Below are positions 25,120 through 32,833 of a stretch of 64,000 bases of DNA, piece after piece. Origin of the DNA: Celeribacter naphthalenivorans. Lineage in GTDB: Bacteria; Pseudomonadota; Alphaproteobacteria; Rhodobacterales; Rhodobacteraceae. The stretch lies in NCBI RefSeq assembly GCF_020524585.1, contig NZ_JAIVLK010000007.1:62001-126000 (forward strand). Reading direction: 5' to 3'. Under the pieces are notes generated by a model. It ran no database searches and was not told the origin of the DNA. It saw only the letters and a list, made by a program, of their open reading frames with translations. The translations under genes were made by a program, and so were the position numbers. The first letter of the stretch is position 1. The number at the start of each line of letters is the position of its first letter.

Positions 25120-26529
25120 ATGACTGACACACCAAATCGTGCAGCAGGCGCTGCACTCTATCGCGCCGTCTGGCGTTGGCACTTCATCGCGGGGCTTATC
25201 GTCCTGCCTTTCGTTCTGATCCTGGCCGTGACAGGCGCAATCTATCTCTTCAAGGACGAGATCAACAACACCGTGCACCGGAACCTGCGCTTCGTGGAGG
25301 CCCAATCTGTGGCCCTGTCCCCCTCGCAGATCACCGGGGCCGCACTGGCCGCCCATCCCGGCACGCTTCGCGCCTATACGCCCGCCTCTGCCCCGAACCG
25401 CAGCGCCGAGGTCGACATCGTCGGTGAGGATGGGCTGCGCAACACGATCTACGTCGATCCCTACGATGGGCGTGTGCTGGGCACGCTCTGGGACGGCGGC
25501 GCGGCTGGCAGCCCAATGATGTATGTCGTGCGCAAGCTGCATTCTCTGGAATACGTCGGCTGGTTCGGCAACCGCCTGATTGAGGCGGCGGCGGGCTGGA
25601 TGGTCCTTTTGGTGGCCAGCGGCATCTACCTGTGGCTTCCGCGTGGCCGTAAGACCGTGGGGACGCTACGTATAAAGGCCAAGCGTGGCCGTCCCTGGTG
25701 GCGCGATCTGCACGCGGTCACCGGGATCTACACCGGGGGATTCATCGTCTTTCTTGCCATGACGGGTCTGCCTTGGTCCGGCGTCTGGGGGGCGAAATTC
25801 TATGACACAGCCTACGCGCTTGGGCTCGGAATGCCCGATGGTTACTGGTCCAAGACACCGCAATCCGAGGTTCCCACACAGGACGTGGTAGATCGCGCGC
25901 CCTGGATCATGGAGCGCCAGACGATCCCGTCTTCGCAGCCCCCTGAGGGTGGTGCTCATGCAGGCCATGGTGAACATGCGACGACATCCCCCATGCCGGA
26001 GGGCATCGAGCTTCCGCTCCTCGACACAGTGATCGCCACGGTCGAGCGACTGGGCATCGTGCCGGGTTATGCCATCAATGTGCCGACCACGCCGACCGGG
26101 GTCTTCACGGCTTCCGTATATCCGGACGACATCACTTTTGAGCGGGTTATCCACCTTGATCGCTACACGGGAGACGTGCTCTATGACGCGGGTCTCGAAG
26201 ACCTGGGCACTCTGGGTCGCTGGGCGGAATGGGGCATCTCGGTCCATATGGGCCAGGAATGGGGCCTTCTGAACCAGATCGTCCTGCTGCTCTCCTGTCT
26301 CGCTATGGTCATGCTTTGCGTGTCAGCTGCAACCATGTGGTGGAAACGTCGCCCCTCCGGTGCCTTGGGTATTCCGACCGTTCCGACCGATTGGCGCATT
26401 CCCCGGACTTTGCTCGGGATGGCCGTTGTGGCGGGGATCTTCTTCCCGCTGGTGGGGCTGTCGATGTTGCTTCTGCTGGGGATTGAGTTGGTCGCTCATA
26501 CGATCGGACGTCGCAGAAAGTTAGCATGA
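25120..26529 (+). CDS. PepSY-associated transmembrane protein
   Basis: A 469 aa inner-membrane protein of the PepSY_TM family. Four or five hydrophobic segments are visible: about residues 24-46, 150-172, 205-225, 380-405 and 425-455. There are His residues in the first and third (VWRWHFIAGLIVLPF, WRDLHAVTGIYTGGF), and a periplasmic region between residues 230 and 370 holds a HAGHGEHA motif. Relatives flank siderophore or metal uptake genes and are proposed to be reductases or accessory factors for metal uptake. An AAAGGA site precedes the chosen ATG; longer in-frame starts overlap the preceding gene end. Confidence 0.85.
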   Translation: MTDTPNRAAGAALYRAVWRWHFIAGLIVLPFVLILAVTGAIYLFKDEINNTVHRNLRFVEAQSVALSPSQITGAALAAHPGTLRAYTPASAPNRSAEVDIVGEDGLRNTIYVDPYDGRVLGTLWDGGAAGSPMMYVVRKLHSLEYVGWFGNRLIEAAAGWMVLLVASGIYLWLPRGRKTVGTLRIKAKRGRPWWRDLHAVTGIYTGGFIVFLAMTGLPWSGVWGAKFYDTAYALGLGMPDGYWSKTPQSEVPTQDVVDRAPWIMERQTIPSSQPPEGGAHAGHGEHATTSPMPEGIELPLLDTVIATVERLGIVPGYAINVPTTPTGVFTASVYPDDITFERVIHLDRYTGDVLYDAGLEDLGTLGRWAEWGISVHMGQEWGLLNQIVLLLSCLAMVMLCVSAATMWWKRRPSGALGIPTVPTDWRIPRTLLGMAVVAGIFFPLVGLSMLLLLGIELVAHTIGRRRKLA

Positions 26530-26568
26530 GACCCAGTGTACGATGGGGCTCAGACAATAGATACTTTA

Positions 26569-26592
26569 AGAGGGGCCGGTGCTGGCCCCTCT
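26569..26592 (+). terminator. Intrinsic terminator-like hairpin after the PepSY gene
   Basis: AGAGGGGCC and GGCCCCTCT form a perfect 9 bp stem with a 6 nt loop, followed by the AT-rich ATTTAT. It lies 40 bp past the stop, between convergent genes, and probably ends the PepSY transcript. Confidence 0.7.
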
Positions 26593-26702
26593 ATTTATCT
26601 GCCTGGGACAGTCACCTAAGGGCAAGATAACAATCACGAACGACCGTTTTGGGCCGAAGGCGTCGATTGAGTGCCGCCTGAAAGCGTATCGACTGAAATT
26701 TT

Positions 26703-27395
26703 TTAACCCGCTCCCATGACATTTGCGATGTCGACCGTGCCGAAGACGCGACCAGAGGGCGACCCTGTCAGCGAGCCTCCGGGCGGTTCTTCGGAAACGC
26801 CCAGAGTGAGCGTCCCGCGCACCGCGGCGATGTCTGGCGGCAGCGGCAGTCTGATACTTTCGCCCGCAGGCCACAGACCGACCGACTGGGCCGGTTCATC
26901 TGGGCCATGCGCCCAGACCTGAAGGATACGCCCCTCGGGAGCGCCGCCCAGGGTGCGGGTCAGGATGACCTCTTGGCGGGATTTGTCGACCACAGCGACG
27001 ACACGGAAATCTCCGATGTCCGATGTGATCTCGGCGGTATAGAGCGGACCCGTCGTGTTGGGGCCACGCAGCGGCGCCAGTGTGAGAACGAGCACAAGCG
27101 CGACGGCCATCGCCCCGCCTGTCAGGGCCTGCCAAACCCCGAGCCGTTTCCAGATGGGGGGCTTCACGGTCTCGGGAAAGAGATCCGCCATCAGCGCGGT
27201 CTTGACCGAAGACGGCGCCGTCACGGGCGGCAAATCCGCCATCGTGGACAGGCGTGTTTCCCACCCCCGCACAAGCCCCGCAAACCCGGGATCGGAGGCG
27301 GCGCGGCGTTGCACTCTGGCCCGCTCGTCGCCCTCAAGCAGACCGAGCGCCAATTCCGCGGCGAGCATCTCATCATCGTCATGGGATTGGGTCAT
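26703..27395 (-). CDS. Anti-sigma factor (RskA-like)
   Basis: A 230 aa single-span membrane protein. The cytoplasmic N-terminus (residues 1-80) contains LAAELALGLLEGDERARVQRRAASDPGF, the anti-sigma binding segment typical of this family. One hydrophobic helix lies near residues 92-112, and the remainder is a periplasmic domain of the RskA C-terminal type. It overlaps the sigma factor stop by ATGA, so the two are co-translated. It probably sequesters the sigma factor until an envelope or oxidative signal. Confidence 0.88.
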   Translation of the reverse strand: MTQSHDDDEMLAAELALGLLEGDERARVQRRAASDPGFAGLVRGWETRLSTMADLPPVTAPSSVKTALMADLFPETVKPPIWKRLGVWQALTGGAMAVALVLVLTLAPLRGPNTTGPLYTAEITSDIGDFRVVAVVDKSRQEVILTRTLGGAPEGRILQVWAHGPDEPAQSVGLWPAGESIRLPLPPDIAAVRGTLTLGVSEEPPGGSLTGSPSGRVFGTVDIANVMGAG

Positions 27396-27973
27396 CCGTC
27401 CATACACTCCCTTAATGCGATCAACCCGCGTCGCAGCCATGTGCGCATCGTGTTGAGCGGCACTTTGGCGGCCTCGGCCAGTTCGGCATAGCTTTGACCG
27501 TCGAGATAGGCCCCGGTGATGGCGGCGCGCCGATCCTCGGGCAGGGTGTCGAGACAGGCGACGATGCGCCGGGCGTCCGAGGCGACGATGGTGGCTTGCT
27601 CTGGTGTCTGGCTGGGCGCGGCCAGCGTGTCTTCGTAATCGCCGACATGGGCGTGATTGCGCCGTGCCCTGAGCCGATCAATCGCCGTGTTGCGGGCAAT
27701 CGTGATGAGCCATGTCATCGGTGAATGACCTGTCACGCGGTAGCGTCCGGCGTTCTTCCAGATTTTGACATAGGTGTCGTGCATGGCGTCCTCGGCCGAC
27801 TGGCGTTCCCCCAAGACACGCAGCGACACGGCGAAAAGTTTCGCACTCGTCAGGTCATAAAGTTCGGAGAGGGCGGCCCGCTCGCCCAGTGACACGCGCG
27901 CGATCAGCTCTTCGACCCTGTCTCGGGGCGGTGGCGCGCTGTCCTCTTTGTCGCCCTCTTTTGCCTCTGTCAC
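27392..27973 (-). CDS. ECF sigma-70 family sigma factor
   Basis: A 193 aa group IV sigma factor. Region 2: ALSELYDLTSAKLFAVSLRVL through MTWLITIARNTAIDRLRARR. Region 4: LDTLPEDRRAAITGAYLDGQSYAELAEAAKVPLNTMRTWLRRGLIALRECM. The start is placed at the GTG at 27973 because GAGGAC lies at correct spacing; a TTG further upstream is unlikely. Divergent from the DUF4394 gene, the probable target, with its own anti-sigma gene overlapping downstream. Confidence 0.9.
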   Translation of the reverse strand: MTEAKEGDKEDSAPPPRDRVEELIARVSLGERAALSELYDLTSAKLFAVSLRVLGERQSAEDAMHDTYVKIWKNAGRYRVTGHSPMTWLITIARNTAIDRLRARRNHAHVGDYEDTLAAPSQTPEQATIVASDARRIVACLDTLPEDRRAAITGAYLDGQSYAELAEAAKVPLNTMRTWLRRGLIALRECMDG

Positions 27974-28042
27974 GCTGCCGTCCTCAAAAAAAATCAATCG
28001 GGCTGAAACTCTTGCCCGTGTCCCCCCGTGGTTAAAGGCGAT

Positions 28043-28093
28043 TGATCCGTAAATCTCGGCTCAACGCAAGCCAATACCTAGGCCAATACATAG
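28043..28093. promoter_or_regulatory. Divergent sigma/DUF4394 control region with tandem 12 bp repeat
   Basis: TGATCC at 28043-28048 resembles the -35 element used by RpoE-type ECF sigma factors in Rhodobacter, but no well-spaced -10 was found. GCCAATACCTAG and GCCAATACATAG follow as a near-perfect 12 bp tandem duplication at 28070-28093, ending just before the AGGAAGGA ribosome site of the DUF4394 gene. The role is inferred. Confidence 0.35.
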
Positions 28094-28106
28094 GAAGGAA
28101 ACCACG

Positions 28107-28961
28107 ATGACCACCCTGAAACTTGCCCTGACTGCCTCTGCTGCACTTGCCACCGCTGCGCCGACCTTCGCCATGGACCATGTCGGCACCATGGGCTACG
28201 CACTTGCCGAAGACGGAAAAACCCTTGTGACCATGGCCGACATTGCCTCCCCCGGCGAGGTGATGACCCACGATCTGGAGATGCCGCTGCGGGCCATCGC
28301 CTATCGTCCCGTGACCGGACAGCTTTTGGGCTATGCCGATGGCATGATCTTTGAGGTCGACCCGATGTCGGGCGCTTTGACGGACCTTGGCGCGATGTTC
28401 ATGGAGGATGCGATGATCGGTGAAGGCGCGGTTGCCTTTGACTTCAACAACATGATCGACGCGGTGCGTGCTGTGGGCGCCGATGGGGCGAACCTTGTGT
28501 ATTTCCCCGATGGGTTCGGGGACGGCGATGAACGTGCGGGGTCCGTCCGTCGCTTTACCGATACCTTCTATGCCGAAGGGGACATGAGCACTGGCACCGA
28601 GCCGCTGATTTTTGCCAATGCCTATACCAATGCGATCAATGGCATGACGGCCGGGTCCACGGCGCAATTTGCGCTCGATGCCCGCGCCAACGCTCTGGTT
28701 TCGCTGGCCAATAATGCAGGTGAATTGACCTCGATCGGTTATCTGACCCTCGATGGCGAGACCGTAGATGTGACCGATTGGGGCGGCTTTGATATCGTGT
28801 CGCCCGAGGAAGGCATGGACCATGCCTATGCCATTTTGCAGATCGACGGCGAAAGCTCCGCAGGTCTCTATTCCGTGGACCTCTCCTCCGGCGCGCTGAC
28901 CATGCTCGGAGATCTTGGGATGGGTGGCTTTACGGGCTTTGCCGCCTCGAAAGGCATGTAA
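28107..28961 (+). CDS. Secreted DUF4394 domain protein
   Basis: A 284 aa protein with a signal peptide (MTTLKLALTASAALATAAPTFA). The mature part shows repeated beta-propeller-like units such as LRAIAYRPVTGQLLGYADGMIFEVDPMSGALTDLG, which match the DUF4394 family as I know it. It is divergent from the ECF sigma/anti-sigma pair, a linkage common for this family, so it is probably a member of that sigma factor's regulon. A good intrinsic terminator follows. The molecular function is unknown. Confidence 0.82.
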   Translation: MTTLKLALTASAALATAAPTFAMDHVGTMGYALAEDGKTLVTMADIASPGEVMTHDLEMPLRAIAYRPVTGQLLGYADGMIFEVDPMSGALTDLGAMFMEDAMIGEGAVAFDFNNMIDAVRAVGADGANLVYFPDGFGDGDERAGSVRRFTDTFYAEGDMSTGTEPLIFANAYTNAINGMTAGSTAQFALDARANALVSLANNAGELTSIGYLTLDGETVDVTDWGGFDIVSPEEGMDHAYAILQIDGESSAGLYSVDLSSGALTMLGDLGMGGFTGFAASKGM

Positions 28962-29006
28962 AACGATCATGCTGATCGCTTGCGGTCATGCAAAGATCAA
29001 AACGCA

Positions 29007-29035
29007 CACCCCGATCTCAGGATCGGGGTGTTTTT
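29007..29035 (+). terminator. Strong intrinsic terminator after the DUF4394 gene
   Basis: CACCCCGATC and GATCGGGGTG form a perfect 10 bp stem with a TCAG loop, directly followed by TTTTT. This is a textbook Rho-independent terminator 46 bp after the stop codon. Confidence 0.92.
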
Positions 29036-29136
29036 CTATGGCATCTTCCCTCAGTCGATCCTGAAGTTGCACTTGACGGACCCTAAAATCCCCAACTACA
29101 ACACCCATGACGACACACCTTGCATGGAGGACGCAC

Positions 29137-29196
29137 ATGACGATTGCTTATCGCTTCCTCCCGGGGAACTCCGGTTTCGGAGCAGCCCTTATCTGA
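29137..29196 (+). CDS. Possible 19-residue leader peptide before the ABC exporter
   Basis: ATG with a GGAGGAC site 4 bases upstream opens a 19-codon frame (MTIAYRFLPGNSGFGAALI). It lies in the 343 bp gap between the DUF4394 gene and the ABC exporter, 108 bp before the exporter ATG. The ribosome site is better than that of the exporter itself. It could be a leader peptide or a chance frame; nothing else was recognised in the gap besides the terminator at 29007. Confidence 0.3.
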   Translation: MTIAYRFLPGNSGFGAALI

Positions 29197-29304
29197 CGCT
29201 TTCGTGGCGCTTTCGCCCACAAGCTACAGATTGACTGGTCCAGGCTGGACCCATTTTCCAACCCCTTCGCAAGGCGCAACCCGTCCGGTTGTGAGATTGT
29301 CATC

Positions 29305-31059
29305 ATGATCCATTTTTCTGCTCACAGCGCGTTTGCGCGTGTTTTCTCGTTCACCTTCCGTCTTTGGATGCGCCAAAAGGGGAAGGTTGTCACCATTCTG
29401 GCCTTGGTTCTGATCTCCGCGGCCTCCGATCTCTCCATACCTGTTTTCACGGGACGCCTCGTTGATGCGGTGGCCGCGTCGGAGACGCCTTGGCCCGCCT
29501 TCGGGGCGCTTTTGGTGTTTGGTGTTCTCTCCGTCTTCGCCAAAATCCAAAGCTATTTTGCCATCATCGATCTGACCATCCCTTCGATGCGCGCCGCCGA
29601 AGCCGAAGCCTTCGCCCATATTCAGCGGCTCCCCGCCGACTGGCATGCGAATGCCTTTGCCGGTTCCACCGTGCGGAAGATCACACGCGGGGCCTGGGCC
29701 TTGGATGAAATGGCAGACCTTTTGTTGTTGGCACTGTTGCCCTCGGCGCTGATCCTTTTGGGCACGATCGGAACGCTGACGGCGTTTCGCTGGGAGGTGG
29801 GTCTGGTCGCCGGGATCGGCGCGCTTGTGTTCCTGACCCTCTCCCTGTCGTTGACGCTGTTTTGGGTGGCGCCTGCGGCGCGTTTGGCCAATGCGCAAGA
29901 CAGCCGTGTGTCCGGCGCGCTGGCCGATGCGGTCACCTCCAACGGGGTTGTGCGGGCCCATGCGGGCGAGCTGCGCGAAGACCGGCGGCTGGGCCTTGTT
30001 CTGGACAAATGGGCACATCGCAGTCGACGCACATGGCGGCGCGGCACAGTGTCCGGCCTGTCGCAGGACATGACGATCTGGGCCTTGCGGGCGCTGGTTC
30101 TGGGCGGGGCTCTTGTTGCCTATACCCGTGGTCTGGCCAATGCGGGCGAAATTGCCTTTGTGGTCTCGGCCCTCGGGATGCTCGACGGCTATTTGCGCCA
30201 GATGGGCAACCATGTGCGCGGGCTGCAAAAGGCGGTCAACGATGCCGAGGAACTGGTGGCCCTGATGGCTGTCACCCCCGAAACCTCTGTCGCAAAAAGA
30301 CCCGAAGCTACCTTGCCGCCCCGCGCGGCGGCATTGGCGTTCGATCATGTGGATTATGGCTACGACGGGGCTGCAACACCGCTTTTTACCAAGCTGGATG
30401 TTGCCATTCCTGAGGGCCAGAAAGTCGGATTGGTTGGGCGGTCCGGTTCGGGCAAAACCACTTTCGTGAAGCTGATCCAGCGAATTCACGAGATCAATGA
30501 CGGCAGCATCACATTGGGTGGCGTCGATATCGCGCGCGTCCCCTTGGAGGCGCTGCGCCAACACATCGCGCTTGTCCCGCAAGAGCCTGTTTTGTTTCAC
30601 CGCTCTTTGGCCGAGAACATCGCCTACGCGCGTCCCGGCGCATCGATGCAGGAGGTCCAGGAGGCTGCTGAGCGCGCAGGGGCTCTCGATTTCATCGAGC
30701 GTTTGCCCAAAGGCTTTGGCACAAAGGTGGGCGAGCGGGGCGTCAAACTTTCGGGGGGAGAGCGGCAGCGGGTCGCCATCGCGCGCGCCTTTTTGTCCAA
30801 CGCCCCGGTTCTGATCATGGATGAGGCGACATCGTCGCTCGATTCAGAAGCCGAGGCCAAGGTGGCGCAGGCCGCAGAGCGGTTGATGGAGGGGCGCACC
30901 ACTTTGGTGATTGCGCACCGATTGGCGACGGTCGAACGGATGGACCGCATCCTCGTCTTTGATCGTGGACGGATCGTCGAAGACGGCACGCCTTTGGAGC
31001 TCATGGCACGCGAAGACGGCCTCTACCGCGCCCTGCGCGCCCGGCAGGCTTTGAGTTGA
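29305..31059 (+). CDS. ABC exporter, fused membrane and ATPase domains
   Basis: A 584 aa half-transporter. Residues 20-310 form the six-helix type IV exporter membrane domain. Residues 335-580 form the ATPase: Walker A GRSGSGKTT, Q-loop LVPQEPVLFH, signature LSGGERQRVAIARAF, Walker B VLIMDEATSSLD and H-loop IAHRLATV. It works as a homodimer or with an absent partner. The substrate cannot be predicted; relatives export lipids, peptides or drugs. It ends 7 bp from the convergent hisI stop. The ribosome site is weak. Confidence 0.88.
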   Translation: MIHFSAHSAFARVFSFTFRLWMRQKGKVVTILALVLISAASDLSIPVFTGRLVDAVAASETPWPAFGALLVFGVLSVFAKIQSYFAIIDLTIPSMRAAEAEAFAHIQRLPADWHANAFAGSTVRKITRGAWALDEMADLLLLALLPSALILLGTIGTLTAFRWEVGLVAGIGALVFLTLSLSLTLFWVAPAARLANAQDSRVSGALADAVTSNGVVRAHAGELREDRRLGLVLDKWAHRSRRTWRRGTVSGLSQDMTIWALRALVLGGALVAYTRGLANAGEIAFVVSALGMLDGYLRQMGNHVRGLQKAVNDAEELVALMAVTPETSVAKRPEATLPPRAAALAFDHVDYGYDGAATPLFTKLDVAIPEGQKVGLVGRSGSGKTTFVKLIQRIHEINDGSITLGGVDIARVPLEALRQHIALVPQEPVLFHRSLAENIAYARPGASMQEVQEAAERAGALDFIERLPKGFGTKVGERGVKLSGGERQRVAIARAFLSNAPVLIMDEATSSLDSEAEAKVAQAAERLMEGRTTLVIAHRLATVERMDRILVFDRGRIVEDGTPLELMAREDGLYRALRARQALS

Positions 31060-31066
31060 GACAGTA

Positions 31067-31540
31067 TCAAAGCTGTGTCGGGTTCGGCGCGTCTCCGTAG
31101 GCGGCCACCGGATCAAATGTCTTTTGATCTTCAACGAACACCAAGGGGGCTCCAGCCTGCGCGCCATGGGGCACGGCGCGATAGAAACACGACCGATAGC
31201 CCACGTGACAGGATGCGCCCGATCCGGTGACGTCAACGCTGAGCCAAAGCGCATCCTGATCATCATCAATGCGCGCCTCGACGACCTTTTGCACAAGCCC
31301 GGAGGTTGCGCCCTTGTGCCAAAGAACCTGTCGCGCGCGGCTAAAGTAATGCGCTTCGCCGGTCTCAATCGTCAGCCGAAAGGCCTCCTCCGTCATCCAT
31401 CCCAGCATCAGAACGTCTCCGGTCGCCGCATCCGTGGTGATGCAGGGCAGTAAGCCATTGTGATCGAATTTCGGGGCAAGTTCGGTACTCTCTTCGACCT
31501 GTTCGATTGTTTTGCGCGGGGCGAAGTTCATTTGTGTCAT
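31067..31540 (-). CDS. hisI: Phosphoribosyl-AMP cyclohydrolase paralogue (zinc-regulon type)
   Basis: A 157 aa HisI: FDHNGLLPCITTDAATGDVLMLGWM, SRARQVLWHKGATSG, DDDQDALWLSVDV and GASCHVGYRSCFYR carry the conserved Asp and Cys ligands for metal. The enzyme opens the purine ring of phosphoribosyl-AMP in histidine synthesis and normally needs zinc. It has no his genes around it and is divergent from a COG0523 GTPase across a Zur-like site, the known context of hisI paralogues made during zinc starvation. It keeps its cysteines, so it may have higher affinity or accept other metals. Confidence 0.9.
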   Translation of the reverse strand: MTQMNFAPRKTIEQVEESTELAPKFDHNGLLPCITTDAATGDVLMLGWMTEEAFRLTIETGEAHYFSRARQVLWHKGATSGLVQKVVEARIDDDQDALWLSVDVTGSGASCHVGYRSCFYRAVPHGAQAGAPLVFVEDQKTFDPVAAYGDAPNPTQL

Positions 31541-31572
31541 CGGCGTCTCTTTTCAGCTGTTGCGAATAGTAA

Positions 31573-31587
31573 TGTTATAACGTAACA
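31573..31587. promoter_or_regulatory. Zur box in the hisI / COG0523 divergent promoter
   Basis: TGTTATAACGTAACA is an imperfect palindrome (TGTTA and TAACA arms, inner GTTATAAC) at the middle of the 88 bp space between the two divergent starts. It closely resembles the TGTTATA-type Zur operators known from proteobacteria. The flanking genes are classic zinc-starvation genes, which supports repression by zinc-loaded Zur of both directions. Confidence 0.85.
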
Positions 31588-31628
31588 ACGCATGGCCAAA
31601 TCCAGACGCATTGTAAAGGGCACGCACT

Positions 31629-32777
31629 ATGGCATTGGAGGACATGCGCCTTCCGGTCACCTTGCTGACCGGTTTCCTTGGCGCCGGGAAGACAACTCTG
31701 TTGACTCACCTGATCCGTGATCCGCAGGCGGGGCGGGTTGCGGTCATTATGAATGAATTCGGCGATGTGGCGCTGGATCACGATCTGATCGAGGAGGCGA
31801 CAGAGGAGACGGTGCTATTGCCCTCCGGCTGCCTGTGCTGCGCGATCCTTGGCGATTTGGCGACAACGCTTGGGACGCTGGAGGCGAAGCGCGCGGCGGG
31901 TGATTTGCACTTCGACAGGGTCATCATCGAAACCAGCGGCATCGCTGATCCGGGGCCAATCATTCACACGCTGGTCGCGGACCGGCAGATCGCTCAGGCC
32001 TTTCGGCTGGATGGCGTCGTGACGCTGGCGGATGCCGCGACGGGCATGAAGACGCTCGATCAACAGCCAGAGGCGGTGCAGCAGGTGGCGATGGCCGATG
32101 TGCTGATCCTGACGAAAACCGATCTGGTCGACGATTTTGATCTGATCCGGTTCGAGACGCGTCTGGCGGGGATCAACAATACCGCCCGGCGCATCCGATC
32201 AAGCCACGCGCAGGTGCCGTCCGGCGCGCTTTTCGGACTGTCCGCGATGCGCATGGGTGTGTCGCATGCTGAGATTAACACCTGGCTCGGGGACATGTCG
32301 GATGCGACGCAACGTGACCCTCTGGCCGGGCTGTCTGGTCTGAAAGCCACGCTTTCGGCTCCTCTGACATTCAACGCTATGCCTTCGGTGGCGCAGGGCC
32401 GTCACGATCACCGGATCGCATCGGCCTCGATTGAGGTGACAGAGCCCATTCCCGCCACGGTCTTTGACTTTTGGCTGAACACATTGATCGCGCTCCGGGG
32501 GCCGAACATCCTGCGTATTAAGGGCATTCTGCACGTCGAGGGCGCGGCCTATCCCTTTGTGATCCACGGGGTTCAGCATATTTTCGACGCGCCTGTGCCG
32601 TTGAAAAACTGGTCCAGTACCGACACCACAAGCCGTGTGGTTGTTATCGCGCGCGATATGGAGGAAGCCGACCTCAAAGCCAGTCTCAACATGCTTCTGT
32701 CGCGGCCGCCAAAGAGCGCGCCGGTGCATGATCTGGCCAGTGGCATGATGGTCGAAACCCTCGAGATGCCATTTTGA
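31629..32777 (+). CDS. COG0523 (CobW-type) metal-chaperone GTPase
   Basis: A 382 aa G3E GTPase. It has Walker A GFLGAGKT (residues 15-22), the metal-binding CLCC motif (68-71), the guanine-specificity variant TKTD and a C-terminal CobW domain with a GRHDHRI metal-like motif. COG0523 proteins of zinc regulons are thought to deliver zinc to client enzymes such as HisI or ThrS when zinc is short (ZigA/ZagA type). First gene of a six-gene run behind the Zur box. A GGAGGAC also precedes a Met at residue 6, but it is too close to serve that start. Confidence 0.92.
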   Translation: MALEDMRLPVTLLTGFLGAGKTTLLTHLIRDPQAGRVAVIMNEFGDVALDHDLIEEATEETVLLPSGCLCCAILGDLATTLGTLEAKRAAGDLHFDRVIIETSGIADPGPIIHTLVADRQIAQAFRLDGVVTLADAATGMKTLDQQPEAVQQVAMADVLILTKTDLVDDFDLIRFETRLAGINNTARRIRSSHAQVPSGALFGLSAMRMGVSHAEINTWLGDMSDATQRDPLAGLSGLKATLSAPLTFNAMPSVAQGRHDHRIASASIEVTEPIPATVFDFWLNTLIALRGPNILRIKGILHVEGAAYPFVIHGVQHIFDAPVPLKNWSSTDTTSRVVVIARDMEEADLKASLNMLLSRPPKSAPVHDLASGMMVETLEMPF

Positions 32778-32833
32778 TCCGATGCGTGCCTGACCTGTCT
32801 CATCAAATCGCCCCGCCAAAGAAAGACCCCGCA

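Noticed and set aside
28980-29234. 84-codon frame after the DUF4394 gene
   Set aside because: It would translate through the strong terminator hairpin and has no ribosome site.
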